Below, one piece after another: positions 38,259 through 50,403 of a stretch of 64,000 nt of DNA. Source of the stretch: Xenorhabdus indica (GTDB lineage: Bacteria > Pseudomonadota > Gammaproteobacteria > Enterobacterales > Enterobacteriaceae); assembly GCF_014467235.1 (NCBI RefSeq), contig NZ_NKHP01000003.1, positions 62,001 to 126,000 on the forward strand, in the 5' to 3' direction. The translations under genes and the position numbers were made by a program. Under the pieces are notes generated by a model. The model made no database searches. It saw only the letters and a list, made by a program, of their open reading frames with translations, and was not told the DNA's origin. Positions within the stretch are counted from its first letter, which is position 1, and every line of letters begins with the position of its first letter.

Positions 38259-39305
38259 GTGACACAGATAAACCCACAAGTAGCAACACAAGAGATTTTT
38301 CTGGAACCCGCAGACAATCAGAGACTAATGAGCCTGTGTGGCCCACTTGATGACAATCTGAAACAACTTGAACGTCGTCTGGGAGTCGAGATCAACCGCC
38401 GCGACAATCGTTTCAAATTGGTGGGCAAACCACTGTGTGTCAGTGCAGTAACAAGCATATTACGCCACCTTTATGTCGAAACCGCACCTGTACGTGGCGT
38501 GATACCGGATCTTGAACCTGAACAGATCCATCTCGCAATCACAGAAAGTCGCGTACTGGAACAGTCAGCAGAAAGCGTACCTGCCTACGGCAATGCCGTG
38601 AATATCAAAACCAAACGGGGTGTTGTAAAACCCCGCACTCCTAATCAGGCACAGTATATTGCCAATATCCTTGACCATGATATTACATTTGGGATCGGGC
38701 CAGCAGGAACAGGTAAAACCTATCTGGCCGTTGCCGCAGCAGTTGATGCACTGGAGCGGCAAGAAATTCGTCGGATACTTCTTACCCGTCCTGCGGTTGA
38801 AGCCGGAGAAAAACTGGGATTCTTACCGGGTGATCTGAGCCAGAAAGTTGATCCTTACTTACGTCCACTTTACGATGCCCTGTTTGAGATGCTGGGTTTT
38901 GAAAAAGTTGAGAAGCTGATCGAAAGAAATGTTATTGAAGTCGCTCCATTGGCTTATATGCGTGGACGAACACTCAATGATGCTTTTATTATTCTTGATG
39001 AAAGTCAGAACACCACCATTGAACAGATGAAAATGTTCCTGACTCGTATTGGCTTTAACTCTAAGGCAGTGATTACTGGTGACGTAACCCAGATCGACCT
39101 GCCAAGAGGCCAGAAATCGGGTCTGAGCCATGCAATGGAAGTCTTGTCGGAAGTTAACGAGCTGAGCTTTAATTTCCTCCATAGCGAAGATGTGGTCCGC
39201 CACCCTGTAGTTGCCAAAGTGGTTATCGCCTATGAAGCATGGGAAGCTACAGAGCCAAAACGTAAACAGGCGCTTAACGAAAAACGCAGACAGGAAGCGC
39301 AATGA
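38259..39305 (+). CDS. ybeZ: PhoH-like ATPase YbeZ
   Basis: This 348-residue P-loop protein has Walker [12 protein letters not shown] and Walker [12 protein letters not shown], and belongs to the PhoH family. It is linked to the endoribonuclease YbeY in ribosome/rRNA metabolism; the mechanism is not settled. The start is a GTG with AGAG upstream. It overlaps ybeY by 4 bp (ATGA), so the two are translationally coupled. Confidence 0.93.
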   Translation: MTQINPQVATQEIFLEPADNQRLMSLCGPLDDNLKQLERRLGVEINRRDNRFKLVGKPLCVSAVTSILRHLYVETAPVRGVIPDLEPEQIHLAITESRVLEQSAESVPAYGNAVNIKTKRGVVKPRTPNQAQYIANILDHDITFGIGPAGTGKTYLAVAAAVDALERQEIRRILLTRPAVEAGEKLGFLPGDLSQKVDPYLRPLYDALFEMLGFEKVEKLIERNVIEVAPLAYMRGRTLNDAFIILDESQNTTIEQMKMFLTRIGFNSKAVITGDVTQIDLPRGQKSGLSHAMEVLSEVNELSFNFLHSEDVVRHPVVAKVVIAYEAWEATEPKRKQALNEKRRQEAQ

Positions 39306-39769
39306 GTTCAGTTATATTAGATTTACAAATCGCGTGTGAAAACCCAACAGGACTTCCTGAGGAAGTCCTTTTCCAACGCTGGCTGGAAAGCGTTTTACCA
39401 CAATTTCAGGCTGAAAGTGAAGTGACAATCCGTGTGGTTGATGAGGCAGAAAGCCACGAATTAAACCTCACTTATCGCGGGAAAGACAAACCAACCAATG
39501 TGTTATCCTTCCCATTTGAAGCTCCGCCCGAAGTGGAACTGCCCTTACTCGGTGATTTGATTATATGCCGTCAGGTTGTTGAGAAAGAGGCAAAAGAACA
39601 ACAAAAAACTGTTGAAGAACACTGGGCACACATGGTAGTTCACGGCTGTCTCCATCTACTTGGATATGACCATATTGAAGATGAAGAAGCGGAAGAAATG
39701 GAATCTCTGGAAACAGAAATCCTAAAAAAAATGGGTTATCCTGATCCTTATCTTGCGGAAAAAGAATAA
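39302..39769 (+). CDS. ybeY: Endoribonuclease YbeY
   Basis: This 155-residue metal-dependent RNase acts in 16S rRNA maturation and 70S ribosome quality control. The zinc motif H-x3-H-x5-H is visible in [15 protein letters not shown]. It is coupled to ybeZ and followed by corC after 132 bp, the standard enterobacterial ybeZYX order. Confidence 0.95.
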   Translation: MSSVILDLQIACENPTGLPEEVLFQRWLESVLPQFQAESEVTIRVVDEAESHELNLTYRGKDKPTNVLSFPFEAPPEVELPLLGDLIICRQVVEKEAKEQQKTVEEHWAHMVVHGCLHLLGYDHIEDEEAEEMESLETEILKKMGYPDPYLAEKE

Positions 39770-39901
39770 CCCCTAAGAACATTTTTATGTTAAACATTAC
39801 GATCCGTAGCCTATAGATTTCAGGATGCAGCCAATAAAGCTGCCACCTGAAAGACGACAGGTATCTAACTTTAATTAATGAGGAATTTTAATTAAAACGC
39901 C

Positions 39902-40780
39902 ATGAGCGACGACCATCCTTCTAGTAACGATAACCCTAGTCCTAAGAAAGGCTTTTTTGCACTTCTTAATCAGATTTTTCACGGTGAGCCGAAAAACCGT
40001 AACGATTTGGTTGAACTGATCCGTGATTCTGAGCAGAACGACCTGATTGACCCTGATACCCGAGAGATGCTCGAAGGGGTAATGGATATTGCTGACCAAC
40101 GCGTGCGTGACATTATGATCCCGCGCTCACAAATCGTTACCTTAAAACGCAATCAATCTCTGGACGAATGTCTGGATGTGATTATCGATTCGGCACACTC
40201 TCGCTTTCCTGTGATCAGTGAAGATAAAGATCACATTGAAGGCATCTTGATGGCAAAAGATCTTTTGCCATTTATGCGTACGAATGCGGAGCCTTTCAGC
40301 ATTGATAAAGTGCTGCGTCAGGCTGTCGTGGTGCCAGAAAGTAAACGGGTTGACCGACTGCTGAAAGAATTCCGTTCTCAACGCTATCATATGGCAATTG
40401 TTATTGATGAATTCGGCGGTGTTTCCGGCCTTGTCACGATTGAAGATATACTTGAATTGATTGTGGGGGAAATTGAGGACGAATACGATGATGATGAAGA
40501 TAACGATATTCGTGCCTTGAGTCGCCATACTTATTCAGTGCGAGCATTGACTCAAATCGAAGACTTTAACGATGTTTTCAGTACTAATTTCAGCGACGAA
40601 GAAGTTGATACCATTGGTGGGTTGGTTATGCAGGCATTTGGTCATCTGCCTTCCCGTGGAGAATCCATCAACATCAATGGCTATCACTTCAAAGTAGCAA
40701 TGGCAGATAGCCGGAAAATCATTCAGGTTCATGTCAAAATACCGAATGATGCTGAAGTTCCTGGCCTTGATAAAGATTAA
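39902..40780 (+). CDS. corC: CorC/YbeX, CBS-domain protein
   Basis: This 292-residue soluble protein has two CBS domains (about residues 70-190, beginning [12 protein letters not shown] and [15 protein letters not shown]) and a C-terminal CorC/HlyC domain. It is named for effects on magnesium/cobalt efflux, and a ribosome-linked role is also suggested by its ybeZY neighbours. The acidic stretch [13 protein letters not shown] is typical. It ends 10 bp before lnt. Confidence 0.93.
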   Translation: MSDDHPSSNDNPSPKKGFFALLNQIFHGEPKNRNDLVELIRDSEQNDLIDPDTREMLEGVMDIADQRVRDIMIPRSQIVTLKRNQSLDECLDVIIDSAHSRFPVISEDKDHIEGILMAKDLLPFMRTNAEPFSIDKVLRQAVVVPESKRVDRLLKEFRSQRYHMAIVIDEFGGVSGLVTIEDILELIVGEIEDEYDDDEDNDIRALSRHTYSVRALTQIEDFNDVFSTNFSDEEVDTIGGLVMQAFGHLPSRGESININGYHFKVAMADSRKIIQVHVKIPNDAEVPGLDKD

Positions 40781-40790
40781 TAGGATCTGG

Positions 40791-42320
40791 ATGAACAAAG
40801 CCTCATTAATGAGTTGCCAGCGGCTGCGTGCTTTGCTGGCACTTTTCTTCGGAGCCAGTGGAACACTGGCTTTTTCACCTTTTGACTTCTGGCCCACAGC
40901 TCTTGTTTCTCTCTGTGGTCTGCAAATCCTGACACTTAACCGGACTACCCGACAAGCGCTCTTTATTGGCTTCTGCTGGGGCCTTGGCTTGTTTGGTAGT
41001 GGCATAAACTGGGTTTATGTCAGTATCGCGAATTTCGGAGGCATGCCAACCGCCATTAATATCTTTTTGGTGATCCTGCTTTCCGCTTATCTCGCTCTTT
41101 ATCCCGCCCTGTTTGCCGGGCTGCTTAACCGCTTTTTCCCGACCTCAAATGGGATGAGGTTAATCATCGCCAGCCCTGCATTATGGCAATGCACTGAATT
41201 TTTGCGGAGTTGGGTATTAACGGGTTTTCCGTGGCTACAATTTGGCTATAGCCAGATTGATGGTCCCTTGAAAGCAGTTGCCCCGATTTTCGGAGTAGAA
41301 GGTATCACTTTCCTGCTAATGATGAGCAGTGGCTTGTTAGTTTTTGCTGCCATTCATAAAAAACGCTCATCTGCCATCGCTGCCATTATCTTTTTACTGC
41401 TGCCGTGGCCAATGAGACATTATCAGTGGTATACCCTGATGCCGGAAAAATCAACCGATGTAGCACTGATACAAGGCAATATTCCTCAGGAAATAAAATG
41501 GGATCCCTCCGTATTGGGGAAAACCCTGGATATTTATCTGGATCATAGCCGACCTTTTATCGGCAAAGTCCCTATTATTATCTGGCCAGAAGCGGCTATA
41601 CCTGATTACGAGCACAATCAAAATAATTTTCTGACCAAGCTGGATACTCTACTCAGGCAACATAACACTAGCCTGATTACAGGTATTCCCGATGCACGTC
41701 CTACACTGGATGGATACAAATTCTATAATAGTATCATTGTGTTAGGGGAAAACACTCCTTACCAATATCCGGCGATTAGCCGCTATGACAAACATCATCT
41801 TGTTCCATTTGGTGAGTTTGTTCCTCTGGCATCATTACTGCGCCCATTGGCTCCTTTCTTTAACCTGCCAATGTCCTCTTTCAGCCAGGGAAATTATATC
41901 CAACCTCAGCTTTCTGTTGCGGGACACGAAATTACCGCCGCAATCTGCTATGAAATTATTTTGGGCGAACAAGTCCGTGATAACTTCAAACCCAATACAG
42001 AGTTTCTGCTGACTGTTTCCAATGATGCCTGGTTTGGACGTTCTATTGGGCCGTGGCAACATTTCCAAATGGCGCGTATGCGTTCCCTTGAACTGGGCCG
42101 TCCTCTGTTAAGAGGGACAAATAACGGAATTACAGCGGTAATCAAACCCGATGGTTCAATACAAGCCGAAATTCCACAATTTACTCGTCAAGTTTTGGCA
42201 ACTAAAGTCACACCAGCCAGCGGTATTACACCTTATTTCCGATTCGGTAATTGGCCAGTCTGGGGAATAACCATCTTGTTTATTTTATTCGGTTTGATAA
42301 GCAACCGTCGCCAAATCTAG
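40791..42320 (+). CDS. lnt: Apolipoprotein N-acyltransferase
   Basis: This 509-residue inner-membrane enzyme adds the third acyl chain to lipoproteins such as LptE and RlpA encoded nearby. It has an N-terminal multi-helix region and a nitrilase-like domain with Glu in [11 protein letters not shown], a central Lys region and the catalytic Cys in AAICYEII. The frame extends back to 40731 inside corC. The ATG at 40791 (MNKASLMSC) with TAGGA upstream fits the family; 40809 is an alternative. A terminator follows. Confidence 0.95.
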   Translation: MNKASLMSCQRLRALLALFFGASGTLAFSPFDFWPTALVSLCGLQILTLNRTTRQALFIGFCWGLGLFGSGINWVYVSIANFGGMPTAINIFLVILLSAYLALYPALFAGLLNRFFPTSNGMRLIIASPALWQCTEFLRSWVLTGFPWLQFGYSQIDGPLKAVAPIFGVEGITFLLMMSSGLLVFAAIHKKRSSAIAAIIFLLLPWPMRHYQWYTLMPEKSTDVALIQGNIPQEIKWDPSVLGKTLDIYLDHSRPFIGKVPIIIWPEAAIPDYEHNQNNFLTKLDTLLRQHNTSLITGIPDARPTLDGYKFYNSIIVLGENTPYQYPAISRYDKHHLVPFGEFVPLASLLRPLAPFFNLPMSSFSQGNYIQPQLSVAGHEITAAICYEIILGEQVRDNFKPNTEFLLTVSNDAWFGRSIGPWQHFQMARMRSLELGRPLLRGTNNGITAVIKPDGSIQAEIPQFTRQVLATKVTPASGITPYFRFGNWPVWGITILFILFGLISNRRQI

Positions 42321-42352
42321 CTAATTTTTTAGCAATATTCCAGAAAATACCC

Positions 42353-42400
42353 AATATAAGTCCAGAAGTTTAATTTATTAACTGGACTTATATTTTTTAC
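42353..42400 (+). terminator. Intrinsic terminator after lnt
   Basis: AATATAAGTCCA and TGGACTTATATT form a 12-bp stem around an 18-base loop and run into TTTTTT. Confidence 0.8.
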
Positions 42401-42730
42401 GTTCTCATCTTGATAATCTCAATAAATATTACCCATCATATTTAATATCAAAACATAAATACTTTTATAAAAGAAAAAATTAAATAATACCCAAAATAAA
42501 ATAGTTAATCCTAAAAAGTAGAAACTGTGAACAAGATTAAAAATTCTTCACCTCAAAATCACACTTAAACAAAATTGTTTATTTTTAGTGCGAAGTGGCT
42601 CGCGAAATGAAAACATATGGTTTAAAAAAAGTAACATTATGAATTATTTTTTTACAACCCATACACAAAATAATTCAAAAAATCGTTTTTATAAAAACAG
42701 AAGCACCAATATGTGCAAGCAAACCCAACT

Positions 42731-42794
42731 TTGCGCAAAGCAGTTTGTAGAAAACCCATTGTACACAACAAACTGTACAAAATAAGTTGCGCAA
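42731..42794. promoter_or_regulatory. Paired TTGCGCAA palindromes upstream of gltI
   Basis: The 8-bp palindrome TTGCGCAA occurs at 42731-42738 and 42787-42794, 56 bp apart, flanking the CAGTTTGT/ACAAACTG inverted repeat. The second copy ends 24 bp before the gltI start. It is a candidate operator pair; the regulator is unknown. Confidence 0.4.
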
Positions 42795-42818
42795 AACAAC
42801 CAAATGAAGGAGCTATGT

Positions 42819-43706
42819 ATGCGTAAATTGATGTTAACCATGATGTTGCTTAGCGCAGTAGGGGCTGTCCATGCTGAGGAATTGACTGGAACATTAAAAA
42901 AAATCAAAGACAGTGGTGTTGTTGCTGTCGGACACAGAGAATCTTCTGTTCCATTTGCTTACTATGATGGTAAACAGAATGTTGTCGGTTACGCCCAGGA
43001 CTATTCCAATTTAATTGTGGAGGCAATTAAGAAAAAAATTAATGTGCCCAACCTGCAAGTTAAGCTGATCCCTGTCACTTCTCAAAACCGTATTCCATTG
43101 CTACAAAACGGTACTTTTGATTTTGAATGTGGTTCAACCACTAACACCCCTGAGCGCCAAAAACAAGCTGCGTTCTCCAATACCATCTTTATCGTCAACA
43201 CCCGCCTGCTGACTAATAAGGATTCAGGGATCAAAGGATTTGACGATCTGACTGGAAAAAATGTCGTTGTAAGTGCAGGCACAACTTCTGAGATATTGTT
43301 GAATAAACTTAATGACGAAAAGAAAATGAAAATGCGCATTATTAGTGCAAAAGATCATGGCGATTCATTCCGTACGCTGGAATCAGGCCGCGCTGTTGCC
43401 TTCATGGTTGATGATGCACTACTGGCAGGCGAACGGGCAAAAGCAAAAAAACCTGATCAGTGGATTATCGTCGGTGAACCCCAATCCAAAGAAGCTTACG
43501 GTTGTATGATGCGCAAAGACGATCCTCAATTCAAAAAGTTACTGGATGACACTGTTGCAGAAATACAAACTTCTGGTCGGGCAGAAAAAATGTTTGATCG
43601 CTGGTTCAAAGCGCCAATTCCACCTAAGAATTTGAACCTGAACTTCACTCTGCCAGACGAAATGAACGCTTTGTTTAAAGCACCAAATGATAAGTCTCTA
43701 AATTAA
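42819..43706 (+). CDS. gltI: Glutamate/aspartate ABC transporter, periplasmic binding protein
   Basis: This 295-residue solute-binding protein has a cleavable signal peptide (MRKLMLTMMLLSAVGAVHA). It is a family-3 amino-acid binder, with GVVAVGHRESSVPF and FDFECGSTTNTPERQK. An upstream in-frame ATG at 42804 overlaps the AAGGAG site that serves the ATG at 42819. It is first in gltIJKL and delivers Glu/Asp to GltJK. An attenuator-like terminator follows it. Confidence 0.95.
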   Translation: MRKLMLTMMLLSAVGAVHAEELTGTLKKIKDSGVVAVGHRESSVPFAYYDGKQNVVGYAQDYSNLIVEAIKKKINVPNLQVKLIPVTSQNRIPLLQNGTFDFECGSTTNTPERQKQAAFSNTIFIVNTRLLTNKDSGIKGFDDLTGKNVVVSAGTTSEILLNKLNDEKKMKMRIISAKDHGDSFRTLESGRAVAFMVDDALLAGERAKAKKPDQWIIVGEPQSKEAYGCMMRKDDPQFKKLLDDTVAEIQTSGRAEKMFDRWFKAPIPPKNLNLNFTLPDEMNALFKAPNDKSLN

Positions 43707-43742
43707 TAAACCGAAGATCCCGATTTTATTGGCACGACGGGT

Positions 43743-43774
43743 ATGAGGTAGTCGTTCCCTACCTCATTTTTTTT
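43743..43774 (+). terminator. Attenuator-type terminator between gltI and gltJ
   Basis: TGAGGTAG and CTACCTCA pair around TCGTTCC and run straight into eight T residues, only 21 bp before gltJ and inside the operon. Placement matches the SroC small RNA 3' end in enterics, so it likely limits gltJKL expression and may release a 3'-UTR RNA. Confidence 0.8.
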
Positions 43775-43794
43775 ATGTTTCAGGGAGCATGCGT

Positions 43795-44535
43795 ATGTCA
43801 GTTGATTGGAATTGGGGCATCTTTCTGCAAGAAGCCCCTTTTGGTAATACCACCTACCTTGGGTGGATCATTTCTGGATTGCAGGTGACAATTGCTCTTT
43901 CTATCTGCGCCTGGATTATTGCGTTTATTGTCGGTTCGTTTTTCGGCATTCTTCGTACTGTTCCGAATAAATTTCTGGCAGGGCTAGGAACCTGTTACGT
44001 TGAACTGTTCCGTAACATTCCTCTTATCGTCCAGTTTTTTGTATGGTATCTGGTTGTACCAGAATTCCTGCCTAAAGACCTGAGTCATTGGTTCAAGATG
44101 GATTTGGATCCCAATATCCAATTTTTCCTTTCCTCGGTAATTTGTCTGGGGCTCTTCACTGCGGCCCGTGTATGCGAACAGGTTCGTGCAGCCATTCAAT
44201 CACTGCCACGAGGACAAAAAGCCGCAGGGCTGGCAATGGGTTTGACCCTGCCACAAACCTACCGTTATGTCCTGCTACCTAATGCCTATCGTGTCATTAC
44301 GCCACCAATGACATCAGAAATGCTTAATCTGGTGAAAAATTCCGCGATTGCCTCAACCATCGGTTTGGTAGATATGGCAGCACAAGCAGGAAAATTACTG
44401 GATTATTCAGCGCATGCGTATGAAACATTTACAGCAATCACTCTGGCATATGTTGGTATCAATCTCGTTATCATGTTTGCAATGAGTATGCTTGAGAAAA
44501 AAATACGGTTGCCGGGCAACATGGGGGGACGATGA
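43795..44535 (+). CDS. gltJ: Glutamate/aspartate ABC permease GltJ
   Basis: This 246-residue inner-membrane subunit has the amino-acid permease signature ([22 protein letters not shown]) and several helices. The start at 43795 ([10 protein letters not shown]) is 7 bp after AGGGAG; an ATG two codons earlier is too close to that site. It overlaps the beginning of the gltK frame region (ATGA). It forms a heterodimeric channel with GltK. Confidence 0.95.
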   Translation: MSVDWNWGIFLQEAPFGNTTYLGWIISGLQVTIALSICAWIIAFIVGSFFGILRTVPNKFLAGLGTCYVELFRNIPLIVQFFVWYLVVPEFLPKDLSHWFKMDLDPNIQFFLSSVICLGLFTAARVCEQVRAAIQSLPRGQKAAGLAMGLTLPQTYRYVLLPNAYRVITPPMTSEMLNLVKNSAIASTIGLVDMAAQAGKLLDYSAHAYETFTAITLAYVGINLVIMFAMSMLEKKIRLPGNMGGR

Positions 44536-44537
44536 GA

Positions 44538-45212
44538 ATGTATCAATTTGACTGGAGTTCCATTATTCCTAGCCTTCCCCTGTTGTTAGACGGGTTAATC
44601 ATCACTGCTGAAATTACCATAATAGCCATTATCATCGGTATTGCCTGGGGAACGGCTCTGGCAGTTATGCGACTTTCTTCCATTAAGGTACTGAGCTGGT
44701 TTGCCACCTTATATGTCAACCTTTTCCGCTCTGTACCACTGGTAATGGTATTGTTATGGTTTTATTTAATTGTACCTAACTTAGTCCAAAACGTTCTAGG
44801 CATATCACCAAAAACTGATATTCGTTTAATCTCTGCAATGGTAGCGTTCTCGCTCTTTGAAGCAGCCTATTATTCCGAAATTATTCGGGCTGGTATTCAG
44901 AGTATTTCCCGTGGTCAGTCATCTGCGTCATTAGCACTGGGAATGACGCATATGCAAAGCATGCGTCTGGTCATCTTGCCACAGGCATTCCGTGCGATGA
45001 TCCCATTACTGCTAACACAAGGCATTGTATTATTTCAGGATACCTCTCTGGTATATGTATTGAGTCTGGCCGATTTTTTCCGTACAGCAGCCAATATCGG
45101 TGAGCGCGATGGCACACAGATTGAAATGGTTCTGTTTGCCGGTTTTATTTATTTTGTGATTAGTTTTTCCGCTTCCATGCTGGTTAACTATTTGAAGAAA
45201 AGGATTATTTAA
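44538..45212 (+). CDS. gltK: Glutamate/aspartate ABC permease GltK
   Basis: This 224-residue inner-membrane partner of GltJ has the permease loop [21 protein letters not shown]. The frame opens at 44532, overlapping the gltJ stop; the ATG at 44538 (MYQFDWSSI) matches the E. coli N-terminus. Either start keeps coupling with gltJ. Its TAATG junction overlaps gltL by one base. Confidence 0.95.
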   Translation: MYQFDWSSIIPSLPLLLDGLIITAEITIIAIIIGIAWGTALAVMRLSSIKVLSWFATLYVNLFRSVPLVMVLLWFYLIVPNLVQNVLGISPKTDIRLISAMVAFSLFEAAYYSEIIRAGIQSISRGQSSASLALGMTHMQSMRLVILPQAFRAMIPLLLTQGIVLFQDTSLVYVLSLADFFRTAANIGERDGTQIEMVLFAGFIYFVISFSASMLVNYLKKRII

Positions 45213-45937
45213 TGATTTCCCTGAAAAATGTATCCAAGTGGTATGGCCAATTTCAGGTTCTGAATGACTGCTCAACTGAAGTCAAAAAAGGCGAAGTCGT
45301 GGTAGTCTGTGGGCCTTCTGGTTCCGGTAAATCCACGCTGATAAAAACAGTCAATGGCCTTGAAGCTGTCCAGCAAGGTGAAATTTGGGTAAACGGAACA
45401 AACGTGAATGATAAAGGCACAAATCTGGCTCAACTACGTTCCAAAGTTGGCATGGTGTTTCAACATTTTGAACTGTTTCCCCATCTGTCTATCATAGACA
45501 ATCTGACACTGGCTCAGGTCAAGGTTTTAAAGCGTGATAAACAAGCTGCGACTGAAAAAGGCTTAAAGCTATTAGAGCGTGTTGGATTGGCAAATCACGC
45601 CAATAAATTTCCTGCCCAACTTTCTGGTGGGCAACAACAACGTGTCGCCATCGCCCGTGCGCTTTGCATGGATCCCATCGCCATGCTGTTTGACGAACCG
45701 ACTTCCGCCCTTGATCCAGAAATGATCAATGAAGTCCTGGATGTTATGGTTAAACTGGCTAACGAAGGAATGACCATGATGGTTGTTACCCATGAAATGG
45801 GATTTGCCAAAAAAGTTGCCCATCGCGTTATCTTTATGGATGAAGGCACTATTGTCGAAGACAGCAAGAAAGAAGAGTTCTTCGCCAACCCTCAATCAGA
45901 ACGTGCCCGTGATTTTCTGGCGAAGATCCTGCACTAA
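45212..45937 (+). CDS. gltL: Glutamate/aspartate ABC transporter ATPase GltL
   Basis: This 241-residue ATPase has Walker [16 protein letters not shown], the signature [15 protein letters not shown] and Walker [14 protein letters not shown]. It energises GltIJK uptake. It is the last gene of the operon, followed by a GC-rich hairpin at 45947-45976. Length is normal. Confidence 0.96.
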   Translation: MISLKNVSKWYGQFQVLNDCSTEVKKGEVVVVCGPSGSGKSTLIKTVNGLEAVQQGEIWVNGTNVNDKGTNLAQLRSKVGMVFQHFELFPHLSIIDNLTLAQVKVLKRDKQAATEKGLKLLERVGLANHANKFPAQLSGGQQQRVAIARALCMDPIAMLFDEPTSALDPEMINEVLDVMVKLANEGMTMMVVTHEMGFAKKVAHRVIFMDEGTIVEDSKKEEFFANPQSERARDFLAKILH

Positions 45938-45946
45938 TTTACCTCT

Positions 45947-45976
45947 GTCGGCGGATAATACGTTACCGCCGACTTT
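45947..45976 (+). terminator. Hairpin terminator after gltL
   Basis: GTCGGCGG and CCGCCGAC pair, with additional TAA/TTA pairing near the loop, 9 bp after gltL. Only a short TTTAAA follows, so it may be a weak terminator. Confidence 0.55.
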
Positions 45977-46131
45977 AAACCATGACTAAATTCAGTAATT
46001 TTCCGTGTTCTTCCTATAACAAGTGTTGTTGCCCCAATTCCTATCCGCTATGCTATGTCATCCTAAATTTCATAAACAAACACGCTCGCTAAAAGCGTAG
46101 CTTTATTACTCACCATAGGATTATCGGTGCC

Positions 46132-48726
46132 ATGCAAGAACAATATCGTCCAGAAGACATAGAGCAACAAGTCCAGCTTCATTGGCAAGAGAAGCAAACT
46201 TTTAAAGTGACCGAAGACAGCAGCAAAGAAAAATACTATTGCCTGTCTATGCTACCTTATCCTTCTGGCCGACTACATATGGGCCATGTTCGTAATTACA
46301 CTATTGGTGATGTGATTTCCCGTTACCAGCGTATGCTTGGCAAAAACGTACTACAACCTATCGGTTGGGATGCATTCGGCCTGCCAGCAGAAGGCGCTGC
46401 AGTTAAGAACAAAACCGCCCCGGCTCCGTGGACTTATTCCAACATCGAATACATGAAAGATCAGCTGAAAATGCTGGGATTCGGTTATGATTGGGATCGT
46501 GAAGTCACAACCTGTACACCAGAGTATTATCGCTGGGAGCAGTGGTTCTTTACTAAGTTGTATGAAAAAGGACTGGTTTACAAAAAAACCTCTGCTGTTA
46601 ACTGGTGCCCAAATGACCTGACAGTTCTGGCAAATGAACAAGTTATTGATGGCTGCTGCTGGCGTTGTGACAGCCAGGTAGAACGCAAAGAAATCCCACA
46701 GTGGTTTATTAAAATCACCGATTATGCAGAAGAACTGTTAAATGATCTGGATAAGCTGGAAGACTGGCCTGAACAGGTTAAAGTCATGCAGCGTAACTGG
46801 ATCGGTCGTTCTGAAGGTGTCGAAATCACCTTTGATGTCGCTGATAGCCAAGAAAAACTGACCGTTTATACTACCCGCCCAGATACCTTTATGGGAACGA
46901 CCTATGTTGCCGTAGCCGCAGGTCATCCCCTGGCAAAACAAGCTGCGGAAAATAATCCAGAGCTGGCTGAATTCATCAATGAATGCCGTAATACCAAAGT
47001 TGCCGAAGCAGACATGGCAACTATGGAGAAAAAAGGCATGTCAACCGGTATGTCCGTCATCCACCCATTAACCCATGAACGCATCGCTATCTGGGTTGCT
47101 AACTTCGTACTGATGGAATACGGCACGGGTGCTGTTATGGCAGTTCCAGCCCATGACCAACGCGATTGGGAGTTTGCCACTAAATACAACCTGCCAATGA
47201 AAGTGGTTATTCTGGATAACGATGGTAACGTACCAACGGTTCAGGAAGCGGCTGTCACCGATAAAAATGCTCTGGTTAATTCCGGTGAGTTCAGTGGATT
47301 GAGCCACGAAGAAGGCTTCAATGCCATCGCAGATAAGCTGGTTGAGATGGGCGTTGGCAAACGCAAAGTTAACTATCGTCTGCGTGACTGGGGGGTTTCT
47401 CGTCAGCGTTACTGGGGGGCACCAATTCCAATGGCAACACTGGAAGATGGTACTGTTGTAACTGTTCCTGAAGATCAACTGCCAGTGATCCTGCCAGAAG
47501 ATGTTGTGATGGATGGCATTACCAGCCCAATCAAAGCTGACCCTGAGTGGGCAAAAACCACTATCAACGGCCAACCGGCTCTGCGTGAAACCGATACCTT
47601 CGATACCTTTATGGAATCATCATGGTATTACGCACGCTATACTTGCCCGGATTACGACAAAGGTATGCTTGATTCTGCTGCCGCTAACTATTGGCTGCCA
47701 GTGGATCAATATATCGGTGGTATTGAACACGCTATCATGCACCTGATGTATTTCCGTTTCTTCCACAAATTGATGCGGGACGCAGGCCTGGTTAATTCTG
47801 ATGAACCAGCAAAACGTCTGTTGTGTCAAGGCATGGTTCTGGCTGATGCTTTCTATTACATCGGCAGCAACGGTGAAAAAGTTTGGGTGTCACCGGCCGA
47901 TGCAATTATTGAACGTGATGAAAAAGGCCGCATCATAAAAGCAATGGATCAGGCGGGTCATGAGTTGATCTATACTGGCATGAGCAAAATGTCAAAATCC
48001 AAAAATAACGGTATCGATCCACAACTTATGGTTGATAAATATGGCGCAGATACCGTTCGCTTGTTTATGATGTTCGCTGCACCACCAGAGCTGACTCTGG
48101 AATGGCAAGAGTCTGGTGTGGAAGGGGCTAACCGTTTCCTGAAACGTGTATGGCGTCTGGTTCATGAGCACGTTAATAAAAACGCAGACAAAGGCGAACC
48201 TCAGCTGTTGGATATTGCTAACTTGACAACAGAGCAGAAAGATTTGCGTCGTGATCTGCACAAAACGATAGCTAAAGTTACTGATGATATCGGTCGCCGC
48301 CAGGCATTCAATACCGCAGTTGCCGCTATCATGGAACTGATGAACAAACTGACCCGTGCACCACAGGAAACAGAGCAGGATCGTGCTCTGATGCAAGAAG
48401 CGCTGACAGCAATTGTGCGTATGCTTTCACCTATCACTCCACATGCTTGTTTCGTTATGTGGAAAGCACTCGGTAATGAAAGTGACATTGATGTTGCCGA
48501 ATGGCCGCAGGCTGATGAACAGGCAATGGTTGATGATACTAAACTGGTCATCATCCAGATTAACGGTAAAGTCCGTGGACGCGTTACTGTACCGGCAGAT
48601 GCGACAAAAGAGTACGTTCAGGAGATGGCCACTCAAGAATACAGCGTAACGAAATATCTTGAAGGCGTTGGTATTCGTAAGGTCATCTATGTTCCGGGCA
48701 AATTGCTAAATCTGGTCGTTGGCTGA
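46132..48726 (+). CDS. leuS: Leucyl-tRNA synthetase
   Basis: This 864-residue class I synthetase has the HIGH-type motif [11 protein letters not shown] at 42-52 and KMSKS at 619-623. The CP1 editing domain lies between them, with [12 protein letters not shown]. It charges tRNA-Leu, including the UAG isoacceptor in this window. It is followed by lptE after 67 bp. Length (E. coli 860) and motifs are normal. Confidence 0.97.
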   Translation: MQEQYRPEDIEQQVQLHWQEKQTFKVTEDSSKEKYYCLSMLPYPSGRLHMGHVRNYTIGDVISRYQRMLGKNVLQPIGWDAFGLPAEGAAVKNKTAPAPWTYSNIEYMKDQLKMLGFGYDWDREVTTCTPEYYRWEQWFFTKLYEKGLVYKKTSAVNWCPNDLTVLANEQVIDGCCWRCDSQVERKEIPQWFIKITDYAEELLNDLDKLEDWPEQVKVMQRNWIGRSEGVEITFDVADSQEKLTVYTTRPDTFMGTTYVAVAAGHPLAKQAAENNPELAEFINECRNTKVAEADMATMEKKGMSTGMSVIHPLTHERIAIWVANFVLMEYGTGAVMAVPAHDQRDWEFATKYNLPMKVVILDNDGNVPTVQEAAVTDKNALVNSGEFSGLSHEEGFNAIADKLVEMGVGKRKVNYRLRDWGVSRQRYWGAPIPMATLEDGTVVTVPEDQLPVILPEDVVMDGITSPIKADPEWAKTTINGQPALRETDTFDTFMESSWYYARYTCPDYDKGMLDSAAANYWLPVDQYIGGIEHAIMHLMYFRFFHKLMRDAGLVNSDEPAKRLLCQGMVLADAFYYIGSNGEKVWVSPADAIIERDEKGRIIKAMDQAGHELIYTGMSKMSKSKNNGIDPQLMVDKYGADTVRLFMMFAAPPELTLEWQESGVEGANRFLKRVWRLVHEHVNKNADKGEPQLLDIANLTTEQKDLRRDLHKTIAKVTDDIGRRQAFNTAVAAIMELMNKLTRAPQETEQDRALMQEALTAIVRMLSPITPHACFVMWKALGNESDIDVAEWPQADEQAMVDDTKLVIIQINGKVRGRVTVPADATKEYVQEMATQEYSVTKYLEGVGIRKVIYVPGKLLNLVVG

Positions 48727-48793
48727 TATTAGCTGATAATGGGAGGCCATTCTTGTGATAAAAAGCGTGGCAGTAAATGTGATAGGAAAGAAT

Positions 48794-49339
48794 ATGCGGC
48801 ATCGTATTTTCACGTTGTTGCTGGGGTTAGCGGTGCTGGTCACCGCTGGCTGCGGTTTTCACCTTCGTGGCACAACACAAGTACCAAAAGAACTTCAGAC
48901 GTTACAATTAAGTTCAAGTGATCCATACGGACCATTGGCACGAGCAGTACGCCAGCAATTACGTCTGAATGACGTCAAAATTGTTGAACAGGCCAGTGCC
49001 TCTGTTCCGATCCTGAAACTGTTAGGTTCAAGTGAAAACAAAGACACTGTATCAGTATTTCAGGATGGTAAAGCAGCAGAACGTCAGCTAGTACTGAATG
49101 TTGATGCACAAGTTCTGATGCCGAATGGCAGCATCTATCCATTGCAGGCAAGGGTTGATCGCGCTTTCTTCGATAACCCATTGGAAGCCCTGGCAAAAGA
49201 TGCAGAAAATGAACTGGTTCAGCAAGAAATGCGTGAACAAGCTGCCCGCCAGCTTATACGCCAACTGCTGACAGTTCAAAGCGCAGAACAGCTAAAATCG
49301 GCTAAAAAACAGCAAGCAGCAACTACGCAAAAACAATGA
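48794..49339 (+). CDS. lptE: LPS-assembly lipoprotein LptE
   Basis: This 181-residue outer-membrane lipoprotein plugs the LptD barrel for LPS export. The start at 48794 ([14 protein letters not shown]) follows AGGAAAG. The lipobox LVTAGC puts the acylated Cys at residue 20. The longer frame from 48755 would bury the signal peptide and is rejected. It overlaps holA by 4 bp. The C-terminus is Lys/Gln-rich. Confidence 0.94.
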   Translation: MRHRIFTLLLGLAVLVTAGCGFHLRGTTQVPKELQTLQLSSSDPYGPLARAVRQQLRLNDVKIVEQASASVPILKLLGSSENKDTVSVFQDGKAAERQLVLNVDAQVLMPNGSIYPLQARVDRAFFDNPLEALAKDAENELVQQEMREQAARQLIRQLLTVQSAEQLKSAKKQQAATTQKQ

Positions 49340-50403
49340 TCAGACTCTATCCTGAACAACTTCTTTCGCAGCTCAATGAAGGGCTGCGAAGCAGCTACCT
49401 GTTATGGGGCAACGAACCGTTGTTGCTACAGGAAAGTCAGGACAACATTCGTAGAGTGGCTGAACAGCATGGCTTTGTAGAACATTTCTCGTTTTCATTG
49501 GATAACCATACCGAATGGGATGAAATCTTCAGCCTATGTCAGTCACTCAGCCTTTTCGCCAGCCGTCAGTCAATTACTTTGTTATTACCTGAGAATGGCC
49601 CCAATACGGCAATGGCCGAACGTCTGACCAAACTTTCTGAATTATTGCATGAAGATATTCTGTTAGTACTGCGTGGGCATAAACTGACCAAAGCACAAGA
49701 AAACAGCGCCTGGTTCAAAGCAATTGGAAAGAATGGTGTCTATGTCAGTTGCCTTAACCCGGAACAAAATCGTCTTCCCCAATGGGTGGCACAACGCGCT
49801 AAAAGTATGGGCTTGTCACTGGAAGATGAAGCTAACCAATTATTATGCTATTGCTACGAAGGCAACCTGCTGGCACTGTCTCAAGCATTAGAACGCCTTT
49901 CATTACTCTACCCCGATAATCGGCTAACTCTTCATCGAGTTGAAGACGCAGTCAATGATGCGGCACATTTCACTCCTTATCATTGGGTTGATGCTCTGCT
50001 GGCAGGCAAGATCAAGCGGGCATGGCATATCCTGAAACAACTACGACAAGAAGATACCGAAGCAATTATTTTACTCCGCACGATACAGCGGGAACTTATG
50101 CTGCTGTTGACACTTAAGCGTCAGGAAAAAACGACACCGTTGAAGACACTGTTTGATCAACATAAAGTGTGGCAAAACCGCCGGACGCTTCTGACAACGG
50201 CATTACAGCGGCTGTCATTACAAGATCTACACTCGGCTATATATTTGTTAACCCAGATGGAACTGTGCATCAAACAGGATTATGGCCAATCGATTTGGGC
50301 TGACCTGGAAACACTTTCTATGCTGTTACTATACGGAAACACCCTCGGAAAAACGCACGGAAAAATATTACCAGAGAGCTTTTTGAATGCTTCATACCAC
50401 TAA
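49336..50403 (+). CDS. holA: DNA polymerase III delta subunit
   Basis: This 355-residue clamp-loader subunit opens the beta clamp. The N-terminal sequence [20 protein letters not shown] is typical of HolA. It is an AAA+-like fold without a functional P-loop. It is translationally coupled to lptE (ATGA overlap) and overlaps nadD by 17 bp, the conserved enterobacterial arrangement. Confidence 0.94.
   Translation: MIRLYPEQLLSQLNEGLRSSYLLWGNEPLLLQESQDNIRRVAEQHGFVEHFSFSLDNHTEWDEIFSLCQSLSLFASRQSITLLLPENGPNTAMAERLTKLSELLHEDILLVLRGHKLTKAQENSAWFKAIGKNGVYVSCLNPEQNRLPQWVAQRAKSMGLSLEDEANQLLCYCYEGNLLALSQALERLSLLYPDNRLTLHRVEDAVNDAAHFTPYHWVDALLAGKIKRAWHILKQLRQEDTEAIILLRTIQRELMLLLTLKRQEKTTPLKTLFDQHKVWQNRRTLLTTALQRLSLQDLHSAIYLLTQMELCIKQDYGQSIWADLETLSMLLLYGNTLGKTHGKILPESFLNASYH

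Larger units (their letters stand above)
42321..42818. promoter_or_regulatory. lnt-gltI intergenic region
   Basis: This ~500-bp AT-rich stretch has no credible gene. It contains the lnt terminator, a pair of TTGCGCAA palindromes and an inverted repeat with arms CAGTTTGT/ACAAACTG (42741-42775). The gltI promoter must be here; its exact position is not clear. Confidence 0.5.
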
